64,000 bases of DNA from Bacteroidota bacterium (GCA_020161355.1 JAIUOF010000009.1:62001-126000), one strand, 5' to 3'. Shown: positions 41,118 through 50,277, numbered from the stretch's first letter. Notes: generated by a model from the sequence alone, not told the origin. Translations and numbers: made by a program.

Positions 41118-42164
41118 ATGAAAAATTCGATTTTTGCAATTTTCTTCCTGCTTATTCCGGCAATTTTTTCCTGCCAAAAAAATGGATCGACAGCGATTGA
41201 CCCAAACACTCCATTGTTTGCGATTCCGGAAGGTTTTCCTGCTCCTAAATATAAAATGGAGTCTAATCCGGTGACAGCAGATGGTTTTTTGCTGGGGAAA
41301 AAACTATTTTTTGATGGCCGCCTTTCCCGTGATGGCACCATAAGCTGTGCCGAATGTCATAACCAGGCTTATGCTTTTACACATCATGGTCACGCCATTA
41401 GCCATGGAATCGAAGGGCGGGTGGGAATTCGAAACGCACCCGGACTTATGAACCTTGCATGGCAGGATAAGTTTTTTTGGGATGGAGGGGTGTTTGATCT
41501 GGACCTTTTTTCGATTGCACCTATTCAAAATCCCAACGAAATGGACGAAACAGTAACCAATGTAATCGAAAAACTCAAAAAAGATAAAGATTATCCTTCA
41601 TTGTTTAAAAAAGCATTTGGAACAGAGGAGATTACAACGCAAAGATTTTTGAAGGCCCTGTCTCAATATATGCTGACATTGGTTACTGCAAACTCAAAAT
41701 ATGACCAATACGCTGCAGGAAAGGCCACTTTCTCTAATGATGAAAAAGAAGGACTAAGACTATTTACTGAAAAAGGATGTGCTGGCTGCCATCCGGCTCC
41801 ACTTTTTACCGATCATAGTTTCAGAGCAAACGGACTGGATACCGGATATTTTCGGGACACGCTGGATATAGGAAGAGGCAGAATTACAGAACAAAAAGGT
41901 GATGACTTCAAATTTAAAGTACCGACCCTTCGAAACATTGCCTATACATTTCCTTACATGCATGACGGGAGATTTCAGACTTTGGAAGAAGTTTTGGAAC
42001 ACTACAATAGTGGAATCACCAATATGACCAATCTTGACCAGGCATTTAAAAAGAATGTAAAAGTTGGAATCCCTATCTCTGCTATTGAAAAAAAACAGTT
42101 GGTGGCGTTTCTGAATACACTTACAGATGAGGACTTTTTAAAAGACAAACGATTTTCTTATTGA
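41118..42164 (+). CDS. mbnH: MbnH-like di-heme cytochrome c peroxidase (lipoprotein)
   Basis: 348 residues. Signal with lipobox AIFSC (Cys19). Two heme motifs, CAECH (77-81) and CAGCH (221-225), in the CcpA/MauG frame: GKKLFFDGRLSRDGTISC, RVGIRNAPGL, YMHDGRFQTLEEVL. MauG/MbnH proteins form bis-Fe(IV) states and oxidise Trp in a partner, here MbnP. Adjacent mbnP supports MbnH over an ordinary H2O2 peroxidase. Confidence 0.9.
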   Translation: MKNSIFAIFFLLIPAIFSCQKNGSTAIDPNTPLFAIPEGFPAPKYKMESNPVTADGFLLGKKLFFDGRLSRDGTISCAECHNQAYAFTHHGHAISHGIEGRVGIRNAPGLMNLAWQDKFFWDGGVFDLDLFSIAPIQNPNEMDETVTNVIEKLKKDKDYPSLFKKAFGTEEITTQRFLKALSQYMLTLVTANSKYDQYAAGKATFSNDEKEGLRLFTEKGCAGCHPAPLFTDHSFRANGLDTGYFRDTLDIGRGRITEQKGDDFKFKVPTLRNIAYTFPYMHDGRFQTLEEVLEHYNSGITNMTNLDQAFKKNVKVGIPISAIEKKQLVAFLNTLTDEDFLKDKRFSY

Positions 42165-42327
42165 TATGAAAACATTGGAAAAACAGGCTAAAAACAGTAA
42201 AATATACGCTCTGGGAAATTATTTTCATTTGAAAAAGGGAAGTAAAATGGGAAAGATGATACCAAAATTTGTATATTTTTTTTAATTTCAAACAATTTTT
42301 AATTTTTAAAACCAAATAAATACTTCA

Positions 42328-42702
42328 ATGAAAAAAGTAATTTTTGTCCTCGTTATCAGTTTATTATCTCTTAACTCTTTTGCACAAGACGCCAAGTGGG
42401 CTCAATTAGATGATTATCATGCAATTATGTCAAAAACTTTCCACCCAGCCGAAGAAGGTAACCTAAAACCGGTTTTGGAAAATGCCGCTTCTTTAGCCAA
42501 AGCTGCTACGGTATTGAAAATGTCAGAAGTTCCTGCGGGATTTCAAAAGCCGGGTGTGAAAGAAGTATTGAAAAAGTTGGAAAAAGAATCTAAAGGTCTT
42601 GCCAAAATGGTTACAAAAGGCAAATCAGAAGAAGAATTGAAAAAAGCCATTTATGCATTACATGACCGCTTCCATGAAGTGATGGAGGTGTGCCATCATT
42701 AA
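42328..42702 (+). CDS. small exported helical protein ending in CHH
   Basis: 124 residues with a Sec signal (MKKVIFVLVISLLSLNSFAQ). The mature part is helical (WAQLDDYHAIMSKTFHPAEEGNLKPVL) and ends in LHDRFHEVMEVCHH. This His/Cys/Met-rich terminal helix resembles cytochrome c-prime or b562-like four-helix bundles and could bind heme or copper. It lies between mbnH and the YHS gene. Function unknown. Confidence 0.7.
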   Translation: MKKVIFVLVISLLSLNSFAQDAKWAQLDDYHAIMSKTFHPAEEGNLKPVLENAASLAKAATVLKMSEVPAGFQKPGVKEVLKKLEKESKGLAKMVTKGKSEEELKKAIYALHDRFHEVMEVCHH

Positions 42703-42733
42703 TCAGAAAATAATATTTTTAAAATTTAATAAG

Positions 42734-43003
42734 ATGAAAAAAATAATTCTTACTGCTATGATTTTTGCCTCTGTGGCAAGCTTAACTACCTGGGCTCAAC
42801 AGGAACCCGCCAAAAAATCGAAAAAGAAAGCTAAAGTAGAAACAGCTGCATTAAAAGAAGATGGTATTGACCCGGTATGTAAAATGAAAGTTAAAAAAGG
42901 CAGTACCATTACACATACACATGAGGGTGTTCAATATGGTTTTTGCAACCCAATGTGTAAAGATAACTTTGTAAAAAGCCCTGAAAAATATTTGAAAAAA
43001 TAA
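42734..43003 (+). CDS. exported YHS-domain protein
   Basis: 89 residues: a Sec signal (to about 22), a lysine-rich linker, then a YHS domain with DPVCKMKVKKG and YGFCNPMCKDNFVKSPEKY. YHS domains bind metals, often copper, through their Cys residues, and occur in copper-transport proteins. Four nt before the PepSY gene. Confidence 0.88.
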   Translation: MKKIILTAMIFASVASLTTWAQQEPAKKSKKKAKVETAALKEDGIDPVCKMKVKKGSTITHTHEGVQYGFCNPMCKDNFVKSPEKYLKK

Positions 43004-43007
43004 CACC

Positions 43008-44105
43008 TTGTCAAGTAACCCTGCTTTGCGTTTGACCTATAAAGTCCATAAGTGGCTTGGACTTTTCTCAGGCTTTTTTCTGCTGATTTATGGACTCAGT
43101 GGGTCAATTCTGGTTTATAAAGATTCACTTGAAGACTTTTTCTATCAAAAAGAAATTAAGCCTGAAGGTCAAAAGCAAAGTTTGGATACTATTTATAAAA
43201 AAATAACCCAATTATACCCTAATCTTGATGGGCTGGCATGGGTCAACCCCTTTGGAAACGCTACAAAGCCCTATCGATTCAGATTATATCTCAATGACGC
43301 CCGTCTGGTTTCTTATGACCTGGGAGCCTTAGACATTAACCAATACACAGGTGAAATCATCAGACATGGCAGGGGCGATGATCTGGAAGTCGGCTGGGTC
43401 GAGTGGCTATTTCAGCTGCATTTTTCGCTGCATCTGGGTATGCCGGGAGCGGCACTTACTGCCATTTTTGGGCTAACCATGCTCATTTCGATACTTACAG
43501 GCCTGATAGTTTACCGAAAAAAAATCCTGAAAGTACTGACTTTCAAAATCAAAATCAGAAACCAAAACTGGCGGATACTATCTTCAGACCTGCATCGGGT
43601 GGTAGGCGTGTGGGCCATGGTTTTTAACATCATCATCTTTTTTACCGGATTCTGGATGAATATTTTTGCTTTTGAAAAAGAAACCTGGGAGAAAGAAACT
43701 ATCCCTACTCCCAAAAACACGCTTGCGAGGGTATCATTTGACAAACTGTATGCACAAGCCTGCCAGATCAGACCTGAAATGCAGGCAGAATATGTGTATT
43801 TCCCTACCCAACCCGAAAGAAAATTCAGCATCAGAGGAATACTGTCAGGACAAAATGAGCTGTTAGCCGGTGGAAATTCCATAGTTTTTGATGCTCAAAC
43901 CGGAAAAATATTAAAAATCGCCACCTTCGAAAATCTGAGTTTCCCGGATAAACTGGAAGCTCTTATGTTCCCGCTTCATGTGGGCAATTTCGGCGGGCAT
44001 TTTCTCAAAATCATTTATATTATTATTGGTCTTACCCCCGGTTTGCTATCTATAACCGGCTTCCTGCTTTGGTGGAGGAGAAAATCAAAACCATCATTTT
44101 TATGA
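43008..44105 (+). CDS. PepSY-associated membrane protein (putative metal/siderophore reductase type)
   Basis: 365 residues with four membrane helices. PepSY_TM hallmarks: TYKVHKWLGLFSGFFLLIYGLSG, LHRVVGVWAMVFN and LHVGNFGGHFLKIIY; paired His residues probably bind b-type hemes. The start is TTG at 43008, just after the YHS stop; no nearby ATG/GTG gives the first helix. Relatives act as periplasm-facing reductases in metal uptake. Here copper reduction would fit the neighbours. Confidence 0.85.
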   Translation: MSSNPALRLTYKVHKWLGLFSGFFLLIYGLSGSILVYKDSLEDFFYQKEIKPEGQKQSLDTIYKKITQLYPNLDGLAWVNPFGNATKPYRFRLYLNDARLVSYDLGALDINQYTGEIIRHGRGDDLEVGWVEWLFQLHFSLHLGMPGAALTAIFGLTMLISILTGLIVYRKKILKVLTFKIKIRNQNWRILSSDLHRVVGVWAMVFNIIIFFTGFWMNIFAFEKETWEKETIPTPKNTLARVSFDKLYAQACQIRPEMQAEYVYFPTQPERKFSIRGILSGQNELLAGGNSIVFDAQTGKILKIATFENLSFPDKLEALMFPLHVGNFGGHFLKIIYIIIGLTPGLLSITGFLLWWRRKSKPSFL

Positions 44106-45004
44106 AAAAGTTATTTACCATAATTCTCATTTCCATAAATCTTTCAGCAACTGCCTGCGACGTGTGTGGATGCGGAAACGGCTCCTCTTTTTTTGGTATT
44201 TTACCCCAATCCCACTTTAAGTTTGGGGGTATCAGATTTCAGAATAAACTTTATGAATCACACTTTACAAGTCACCTCCTCCGCACCGAAGAGAACTTCC
44301 ATTCGATAGAACCCTGGCTCAGACTATACCCCGTCAAAAAAACACAGTTGGTGTTAATGGGTTCTTACCAATACAATGCCCAAACCATGGTGGCCTCTGG
44401 TGATAAAAAAACGCTGGAAGGATTTGGAGATGTGGCGGCTCTGGCCCACTATAATGTAATCAATACCTTTATGGACAGCACTGCCCACACTTTTGACCAT
44501 ATCTGGCTGCTGGGTGGCGGCATAAAACTTCCTACCGGAAAATATGACTATGCCATGAACTCCGACGAAGTGGCCAATCCTAATTTTCAATTGGGTACAG
44601 GCTCGGTGGACTATACCCTTAGCAGTATTTATACCATCAGAAAAGGCTCTTACGGCCTCAACACCGACCTGAGCTACAAAATCAACGGCACCAACAAAAA
44701 CCATTATAAGTTTGCCAACAAAAGCCGGGCGGTTGTCAACGCCTTCGGGCAGTTTTATCTGGGAGACTTCACGCTTTTACCCAATGTAGGTGCTCTGGCA
44801 GAATATGCAGCTTATGACAAGCAAAATGGTATCAACAACCTGTTTTCTGGTGGATACATGGTCAATGCCATGCTGGGCTCCGAGTTTTATTACAAAAAAA
44901 TCACGGCGGGCTTTTCGATGCAGCTGCCGCTTGGCAGCAACCTTTCCGACGGCCAACTACGTATGAAACATAGTTTTATGGGGCATGTGACGCTGTTGTT
45001 TTGA
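44102..45004 (+). CDS. outer-membrane beta-barrel-like protein with CDVCGCG start
   Basis: 300 residues from ATG 44102 (4-nt overlap with the PepSY gene). After the signal peptide the mature chain begins CDVCGCGNGSSFFGILPQ, a possible metal-binding or lipidation site. Alternating strands follow, ending KHSFMGHVTLLF with a terminal aromatic, typical of outer-membrane barrels. Last gene of the copper-type operon. Its final 112 bp recur at 49449-49560. Confidence 0.8.
   Translation: MKKLFTIILISINLSATACDVCGCGNGSSFFGILPQSHFKFGGIRFQNKLYESHFTSHLLRTEENFHSIEPWLRLYPVKKTQLVLMGSYQYNAQTMVASGDKKTLEGFGDVAALAHYNVINTFMDSTAHTFDHIWLLGGGIKLPTGKYDYAMNSDEVANPNFQLGTGSVDYTLSSIYTIRKGSYGLNTDLSYKINGTNKNHYKFANKSRAVVNAFGQFYLGDFTLLPNVGALAEYAAYDKQNGINNLFSGGYMVNAMLGSEFYYKKITAGFSMQLPLGSNLSDGQLRMKHSFMGHVTLLF
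44893..45004. repeat. 112-bp direct repeat, copy A (3' end of barrel gene)
   Basis: Matches 49449-49560 without gaps and with six mismatches by eye, all in the first half of the repeat. Copy A is the true gene end. The repeats flank a 4.4-kb segment carrying defence-type genes. Confidence 0.9.
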
Positions 45005-45049
45005 TTGGAAAAATAATTATGTAAATTGTAGTCTAATTTGCAATTAATT

Positions 45050-46480
45050 ATGCTAATAGCTGCAATTCATATCCCTAAATTCCATTTTTTCAACAACCAG
45101 CCAACAACAATTAACTTTGGAGGATTTTATTTTTATTCTGTAGATAAGTACAATAATATATCAAGGGAGGAAAATAAAAAATATGTAGATCAATTTTATT
45201 CAACCAAAAATCTAAAACTGATTACAGCCATAGTTGGAAAAAACGGAATTGGTAAGACTACTACTATTGATGCAATTATTGATGCCTTAAAACGAGACAA
45301 AGACTTTTATTTTAGTAGTATAATATTTTATGAAGATGGAAATATAACCTATTTACACAAGAACCTTAAAACGTCAAAATACAATTGTCTTAATTTTGAT
45401 TTTAAGGAGTATAATTTAGATCATAAAATAATTTATTACTCTCCATATATTAGCTTTAAAGACACGCAATATGGCTATCTAGACTTAAGCCTCGATAACA
45501 TAATAAATGAAGATTTTAATGTCAATAAAGATTTAGAAAATGATTTATATAGGTCAAACCCTATCAAAAGCCATCAATATGCCAACGATTTAAGGTTTGT
45601 TGAATTTAGAAGTTCTAAGCTTTCTAATATTATTGATAAAAAATTGAATATTCCTTCACCAAATGGATACATTATTTCATTCAATGATTTTAAAATTAAT
45701 TACGATAATTCTAGAATCTATTTCCACAATACACCGGATGCCTTTAGGGTATTTATTCAAAAAATATCAGATCTGATTGAAAAGGAAAGTAATGAAATTG
45801 TCAACCAAAGTATACCCCAAGTTGAAATTCAGCTAAAACTAATGAAGAACTATTTTAATAGATATATTCTTCAACAGTTTATAAGAAAAATGGAAGAACT
45901 TGGTGATTATTTATATCTAGGTCGCCTTCCAAATCCGCCAAAAACTCTTTTTACTAAAAACAAAATAGAACCAATTTTAATCTGGTTTTTGAAAAATCAT
46001 AGTATTCAATTTAAAAATAAAAGAACTATCAAGCCACTACCAATTGATGAAAGTATCCAGTTGATTTCATATTTTCAAAAGGTTACTGATACTATAAAGC
46101 CATTAAACGAAAGAGACAAAAAGCAATTTGATTGGGATACGAAAACAATAATTATCACCAAAGAACAAGCTTTGAACCTACTTCGACTTCAAAATAATTA
46201 TATTGTCAAACTTTCACAGTATTTTGGAAGTGACCCAAATAATGATTTTGATTCAAATCTATTTCGAAATCATAGAATTCATAATTTAATGAATTTTGAA
46301 TATTCTCTTTTAAAACTGAGTTCTGGTGAAATCTCATTATTGAACTTATTTTCTAGGCTTTACTCATTCTTTCAAAGAAACTTTGACGACTTTAGTAAGA
46401 TCCCTTTGGGTGAAAATTACTTCATTTTCCTTGATGAAGGAGATTCTGGATTTCATCCAGAGTGGAAAAAAAATATCTAA
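45050..46480 (+). CDS. Septu-like (PtuA-type) ATPase, N-terminal part of a frameshifted gene
   Basis: 476 residues from ATG 45050. AAA15/21-type ATPase: Walker A GKNGIGKT (63-70), signature-like LSSGEISLLNLFSRL and Walker B YFIFLDEGDSGFHPEW, ending abruptly in KKNI after the A8 tract at 46465-46472. The missing C-terminal ATPase portion is in the overlapping -1 frame at 46462. With nine A the frames join as EWKKKYLSIIIPFF. Low-GC by eye compared with upstream genes. Its partner is the HNH nuclease at 46961. Confidence 0.85.
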   Translation: MLIAAIHIPKFHFFNNQPTTINFGGFYFYSVDKYNNISREENKKYVDQFYSTKNLKLITAIVGKNGIGKTTTIDAIIDALKRDKDFYFSSIIFYEDGNITYLHKNLKTSKYNCLNFDFKEYNLDHKIIYYSPYISFKDTQYGYLDLSLDNIINEDFNVNKDLENDLYRSNPIKSHQYANDLRFVEFRSSKLSNIIDKKLNIPSPNGYIISFNDFKINYDNSRIYFHNTPDAFRVFIQKISDLIEKESNEIVNQSIPQVEIQLKLMKNYFNRYILQQFIRKMEELGDYLYLGRLPNPPKTLFTKNKIEPILIWFLKNHSIQFKNKRTIKPLPIDESIQLISYFQKVTDTIKPLNERDKKQFDWDTKTIIITKEQALNLLRLQNNYIVKLSQYFGSDPNNDFDSNLFRNHRIHNLMNFEYSLLKLSSGEISLLNLFSRLYSFFQRNFDDFSKIPLGENYFIFLDEGDSGFHPEWKKNI

Positions 46481-46968
46481 GTATTATCATTCCATTCTTT
46501 GAGGCATTTTTTGATAAATATAATGCTAGTGTTCAAATTATTTTCACAACTCATGATCCATTAACTCTCTCTGATATACCTAATTACAATGTAATTTATT
46601 TGTCTGAAAAAAATGGAAAAAAGACAATTTTAAATGAAATTGAGAAACCTCAAAAATCGTTTGGAGCTAATATTAATGACCTTTTATCTGACTCGTTTTT
46701 CGTTAATGATGGATTAATTGGAGATTTCGCTAAAGAAAAGATAAATGAGGTTTTAGAGTGGCTTAATTATGAGTTATTTCCAGAAAATAGAAAAATCACA
46801 AAAACTTTTAAAGATAAAGCTTATTATGGGAAAATTATTGAGATTATTGATGAACCAATTATTAAAAACAAATTGAGAAAAATGTACATTGAAGCAACTA
46901 ATGATGAATCCTACATAGACAATGAAATCCAAAGACTCCAAAGCTTAAAATCACAAAAAAATGCTTAA
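46462..46968 (+). CDS. C-terminal part of the Septu-like ATPase (-1 frame)
   Basis: 168 residues in the -1 frame relative to the upstream part. It contains SVQIIFTTHDPLTLSDIPNYNVIYL, the D-loop/switch-His region that normally follows HPEW in one polypeptide. A GTG at 46462 could start it independently, but it lacks a nucleotide-binding site. Programmed -1 slippage on A AAA AAT, phase variation, mutation or a sequencing error are possible. The stop overlaps the start of the nuclease gene by 8 nt. Confidence 0.8.
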   Translation: MEKKYLSIIIPFFEAFFDKYNASVQIIFTTHDPLTLSDIPNYNVIYLSEKNGKKTILNEIEKPQKSFGANINDLLSDSFFVNDGLIGDFAKEKINEVLEWLNYELFPENRKITKTFKDKAYYGKIIEIIDEPIIKNKLRKMYIEATNDESYIDNEIQRLQSLKSQKNA

Positions 46969-47899
46969 CATTAACACATATAATACTAAAAATGCTTTAA
47001 AATGCCACTTAAATGGACTTAAAAATGAGATTCCAAATAGAATAAAATCTCAAAAACCAAAAGCCAAATTAACACCAAAAAATTATGAGAAATTGAGCTA
47101 TTTCCTTACAAAAAATATTAAGGAGATTCTCGCTGGTGATCAAATGGTATTATTGGAACTTCATCAAAAATTAATCAAGCTAAAATTGAATAAAAAAAAA
47201 CTAGTTCATGATTTAAATTTAGTTCTATCTTATGATTGGTTTAGAGATTTTAAAAAGAACAAGTATAATGGCTTTGTTTTAGCCAAAAATTTAGGAATTG
47301 AAACTTGTCCATATTGCAATCGCAATTATACAACAAGCACAAGAATTGATAAAAAATCAAAAAGTATCTTCCCTGCATTTGACCATTTTTTACCTAAAGA
47401 TAAATTCCCCTTACTGGCTATTTCTTTTTATAACCTAATCCCAACCTGTACTATCTGTAATACTCGAAAATCAAATGACAATCCAATTGAAAAAAACATC
47501 ATATACCCATATTCACGTGACAATTTAACCGCTAAATTTTCATTTAAAGTAATACCAAAATCTGTTAGTGTCTTTAGTGGAAAGTTTGAAGATTTTTCTC
47601 TTGATATCTCAAATGATTCTTCACTCTCAAACTCTGATGTTTTAAAAATCAATGACACAATCGAATATTTTGACATAAAAGAAATTTTAGAATCTAACCA
47701 TAGTGATTTAGTAAAAGAAATTATTTGGAAAAGTATTAGTTATAATGATACGTTTAGAAAATATCTAAAAAATACATTCGGTTTTTCTGAAGATGAAATA
47801 TTTAAACTAGTTTTCGAAACTTATTTTGAAGAGGACAGATTGGTTGAAAGACCCTTCAGTAAGCTAAAAAGGGATATTTATTTGGATCTAAATAAGTAA
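46961..47899 (+). CDS. HNH endonuclease, PtuB-like
   Basis: 312 residues. The HNH core is flanked by two zinc pairs: CPYCNRNYT (Cys116, Cys119), AFDHFLPKDKFP (Asp141-His142), Asn158, and CTICNTRKS (Cys163, Cys166). The N- and C-terminal parts are helical. Overlap with an ATPase gene is the arrangement of Septu anti-phage systems (PtuA ATPase + PtuB HNH). Assignment rests on this architecture; other ATPase-HNH systems are possible. Confidence 0.83.
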   Translation: MLNINTYNTKNALKCHLNGLKNEIPNRIKSQKPKAKLTPKNYEKLSYFLTKNIKEILAGDQMVLLELHQKLIKLKLNKKKLVHDLNLVLSYDWFRDFKKNKYNGFVLAKNLGIETCPYCNRNYTTSTRIDKKSKSIFPAFDHFLPKDKFPLLAISFYNLIPTCTICNTRKSNDNPIEKNIIYPYSRDNLTAKFSFKVIPKSVSVFSGKFEDFSLDISNDSSLSNSDVLKINDTIEYFDIKEILESNHSDLVKEIIWKSISYNDTFRKYLKNTFGFSEDEIFKLVFETYFEEDRLVERPFSKLKRDIYLDLNK

Positions 47900-47976
47900 T
47901 TAAACTCATATGTATAGACAAAATCTTGATTGAATATAAGAAATAAAAGCCATCAAATTCAAAGTTTAAACTCCCC

Positions 47977-49161
47977 TCAAAACAAATCTTTAATTTCCGC
48001 CTTCAGAAAATCCTGCCACGGAATACCGGAGTTGCCAATCAATAAAACTTTATCGGGTTTGACTTGCTGTTTAAATTTCAAAATACCTTTGGAGCTTTGC
48101 GTTTTACCGCTTTTCACCTCCAACCCAAGGGTTTTATTCCGGTACTGAATCACAAAATCCACCTCAAAATTCCCCTCTCTCCAATAATACACTTTTACAC
48201 CTTGCAGCCGTGAGGCTCTGGCCAAATGGACACCAATTGCAGTTTCCACATGCCTGCCCCAAATCTCCGGCTTTCCAAGAGCACTCTGAAAACCTAAGCC
48301 ACTCAAAACCGAACTGAAGGCTGAATTCTGAACCTGCCACTTGGGAATAGAAGCACGCTTTGGAATCATTTCAGTAGAGTATCGCTCAATACCACATAAC
48401 AATCCGGCAGAATCTAGGAGGTTTACATAATGTGAAAGCGTAGTAGTATTTCCAACATCCTGCAGCTGCCCAAGAATTTTCGTGAGGGAAACAATCTGCC
48501 CGGAGCAATTAGCCCCCAACTCAAACAACCTCCTGAGAATTGCCGGCTTATCAATCCGGGTTAACATCAGGATGTCTTTCGAAATTGTAGTTTCCATAAT
48601 TGAATTGAGAATATAATCTCGCCACCGGTCTTCCTCCTCAATCAATGTGGCCGCACCGGGATACCCACCAAACCACACAAACTCCTCAGCCGTAAAGTCA
48701 AACGCCTGCTGCATTTCAGAAAAACTCCAGTGGGTCATTTGGATAATCTCAAACCTGCCCGCGAGTGATTCGCTCAAGCCTGCTTGCAGCAAAAGCCTGG
48801 CAGAACCCAAAAGCACCACCTTGATATTGAGACCATTAAGAGTATCTCTATCCCACTCAGCTTTTACAATTTCCGCCCAATTATCAATTTTTTGAATCTC
48901 GTCGATAATCAGGATACACTCTGTTGCATTTTGGTTTTTTAGTATAAATCTGGCAGTTTCCCATTGTTGTTCTATCCACAAAAAATTCGAATTAGCTACT
49001 CCATCAGCAGCCACAAAATGAAAAGGTTTGTCCAGGTTCTGCATCACTTGCCTAACAGTGGTAGTTTTCCCCACTTGTCTCGGCCCCATGATTACCTGAA
49101 TAAACTTTCGTTCTTCTTCTACGCGTTTTTTGATAATATAAAACTCTTCCTTTTTAATCAT
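47977..49161 (-). CDS. AAA_14/DUF4143 ATPase
   Basis: 394 residues. N-terminal AAA domain: Walker A GPRQVGKTT (26-34), Walker B CILIIDEIQKIDNW, sensor VVLLGSARLLLQ. The C-terminal DUF4143 domain has the PD-(D/E)xK-like FEVDFVIQYRNKTLGLEVKSG. These proteins are widespread and patchy in Bacteroidota, with unclear function (perhaps DNA-related or toxin-like). It lies on the opposite strand, inside the segment bounded by the 112-bp repeats. Confidence 0.92.
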   Translation of the reverse strand: MIKKEEFYIIKKRVEEERKFIQVIMGPRQVGKTTTVRQVMQNLDKPFHFVAADGVANSNFLWIEQQWETARFILKNQNATECILIIDEIQKIDNWAEIVKAEWDRDTLNGLNIKVVLLGSARLLLQAGLSESLAGRFEIIQMTHWSFSEMQQAFDFTAEEFVWFGGYPGAATLIEEEDRWRDYILNSIMETTISKDILMLTRIDKPAILRRLFELGANCSGQIVSLTKILGQLQDVGNTTTLSHYVNLLDSAGLLCGIERYSTEMIPKRASIPKWQVQNSAFSSVLSGLGFQSALGKPEIWGRHVETAIGVHLARASRLQGVKVYYWREGNFEVDFVIQYRNKTLGLEVKSGKTQSSKGILKFKQQVKPDKVLLIGNSGIPWQDFLKAEIKDLF

Positions 49162-49335
49162 AAATCTGGATTTTACATATCAGAAATAACCACATCAAAC
49201 TATTACAACATACAGTAATTGATTTTATTACTTATATTTAGTAAAATAACTATTTTTATTGAGTAAAAAACAATATTAATACTTAATTATTTTAATACCA
49301 AGTTATTATGTAAATATTTTAAGGAAAAATACCCA

Positions 49336-49560
49336 ATGCTAGAATCGACAAAAGAGAAAATATTTTTAGATAATGTAGTTATTGATAAATTGACATTCAC
49401 AAACGAAACTCTAAAAAGAAGAGAAAAAATAATCTCAAATTTTTATTTCAAAAAAATCACGGCGGGCTTTTCAATGCAGCTGCTCATTGCAAGCAACCTT
49501 TCCGACGGCCAACTACGTATGAAACATAGTTTTATGGGGCATGTGACGCTGTTGTTTTGA
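49336..49560 (+). pseudogene. fusion frame ending in a duplicated barrel C-terminus
   Basis: A 74-codon frame whose last 37 codons or so duplicate the end of the barrel gene (ITAGFSMQL, then SNLSDGQLRMKHSFMGHV). The first half is unrelated AT-rich sequence without a signal peptide. It cannot form a barrel and is regarded as a remnant created by insertion of the segment upstream. Confidence 0.8.
49449..49560. repeat. 112-bp direct repeat, copy B
   Basis: Imperfect copy of 44893-45004, 4,556 bp downstream. The differences cluster at the codons that read PLG in copy A and LIA here; the last 64 bp appear identical. Confidence 0.9.
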
Positions 49561-49566
49561 GGGGTA

Positions 49567-50136
49567 TCACTTCGCCCCCTCATAAGCCTTTTTGAGCCAG
49601 GCAATTACAGTATCATTTAGTTGCTCTTCTGATTCAATTTTAATGCGATGCGTACACATGGCATTCCATGAACCTGAGGCAATGGCGGTGTCGTCAGGAG
49701 CTATACCCTTGGCATTTAGGCCGATATCGAGGCGGGTTTTGGTGGAAGGCTGAATGAGGGCAAACTGTTTTTTAGTACGAAAACTCACATATGCTTGCTT
49801 GGCAGAGATTTCCACATCATCTCCGAATCCCTTAATAGCCTGCTCCAATCTGTCATACCAAACTTTCAGAGCTTCTTTTCCTTCATACTGTTTTTTGATA
49901 AGGTCATCGTCTTCCGGGCTGCCTTCAACCGCCAACTTTTTCACATGCAAAAGCATATTGGCATAGCCATGGCCAATGCCATGTGTACTCTTAAGATGGT
50001 TAACTACTTCTCCATGTTTTTGCAAACCACAAGAATCAATTATCCTGAACCAATCATCGAGCTTTTTACCGGTACTTGCTTCAAGATTATCCATCATTTT
50101 TTTGATTTCCGGACTCAATTCACCCATAACTGCCAT
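49567..50136 (-). CDS. DUF4287 and DUF5655 domain protein
   Basis: 189 residues, cytosolic. The N-terminal DUF4287-like part has EIKKMMDNLEASTGKKLDDWF and VVNHLKSTHGIGHGYANML; the C-terminal DUF5655-like part has KQAYVSFRTKKQFALIQPSTKTRLDIGL. A second ATG at 50127 is possible. DUF5655 folds are linked to DNA-associated proteins; function unknown. It directly follows repeat copy B. Confidence 0.8.
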   Translation of the reverse strand: MAVMGELSPEIKKMMDNLEASTGKKLDDWFRIIDSCGLQKHGEVVNHLKSTHGIGHGYANMLLHVKKLAVEGSPEDDDLIKKQYEGKEALKVWYDRLEQAIKGFGDDVEISAKQAYVSFRTKKQFALIQPSTKTRLDIGLNAKGIAPDDTAIASGSWNAMCTHRIKIESEEQLNDTVIAWLKKAYEGAK

Positions 50137-50269
50137 AAAAATTCAAGATTATTTTAAACAAATTATTTTTTTGAAAAACCCAACCCAACCTACTTCCAGA
50201 GGTATTATTTCACAATAATCGAAATAAAATTTGTCTTTTTCCAAAAAATAAAAAGAAAATTCTCGCACT

Positions 50270-50277
50270 TATTTTTG
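50270..50277 (+). promoter_or_regulatory. TAnnTTTG element (TATTTTTG) before DoxX-like gene
   Basis: Consensus -7 match 70 nt before ATG 50348; no convincing -33 element at usual spacing. Confidence 0.4.

Noticed and set aside
43403..43866. Small frames inside the PepSY gene
   Set aside because: Out-of-frame shadows of the PepSY membrane protein.
49336..49560. A real 74-residue protein
   Set aside because: Its C-terminal half is a duplicated barrel end without the signal peptide or other strands; better explained as an insertion remnant.
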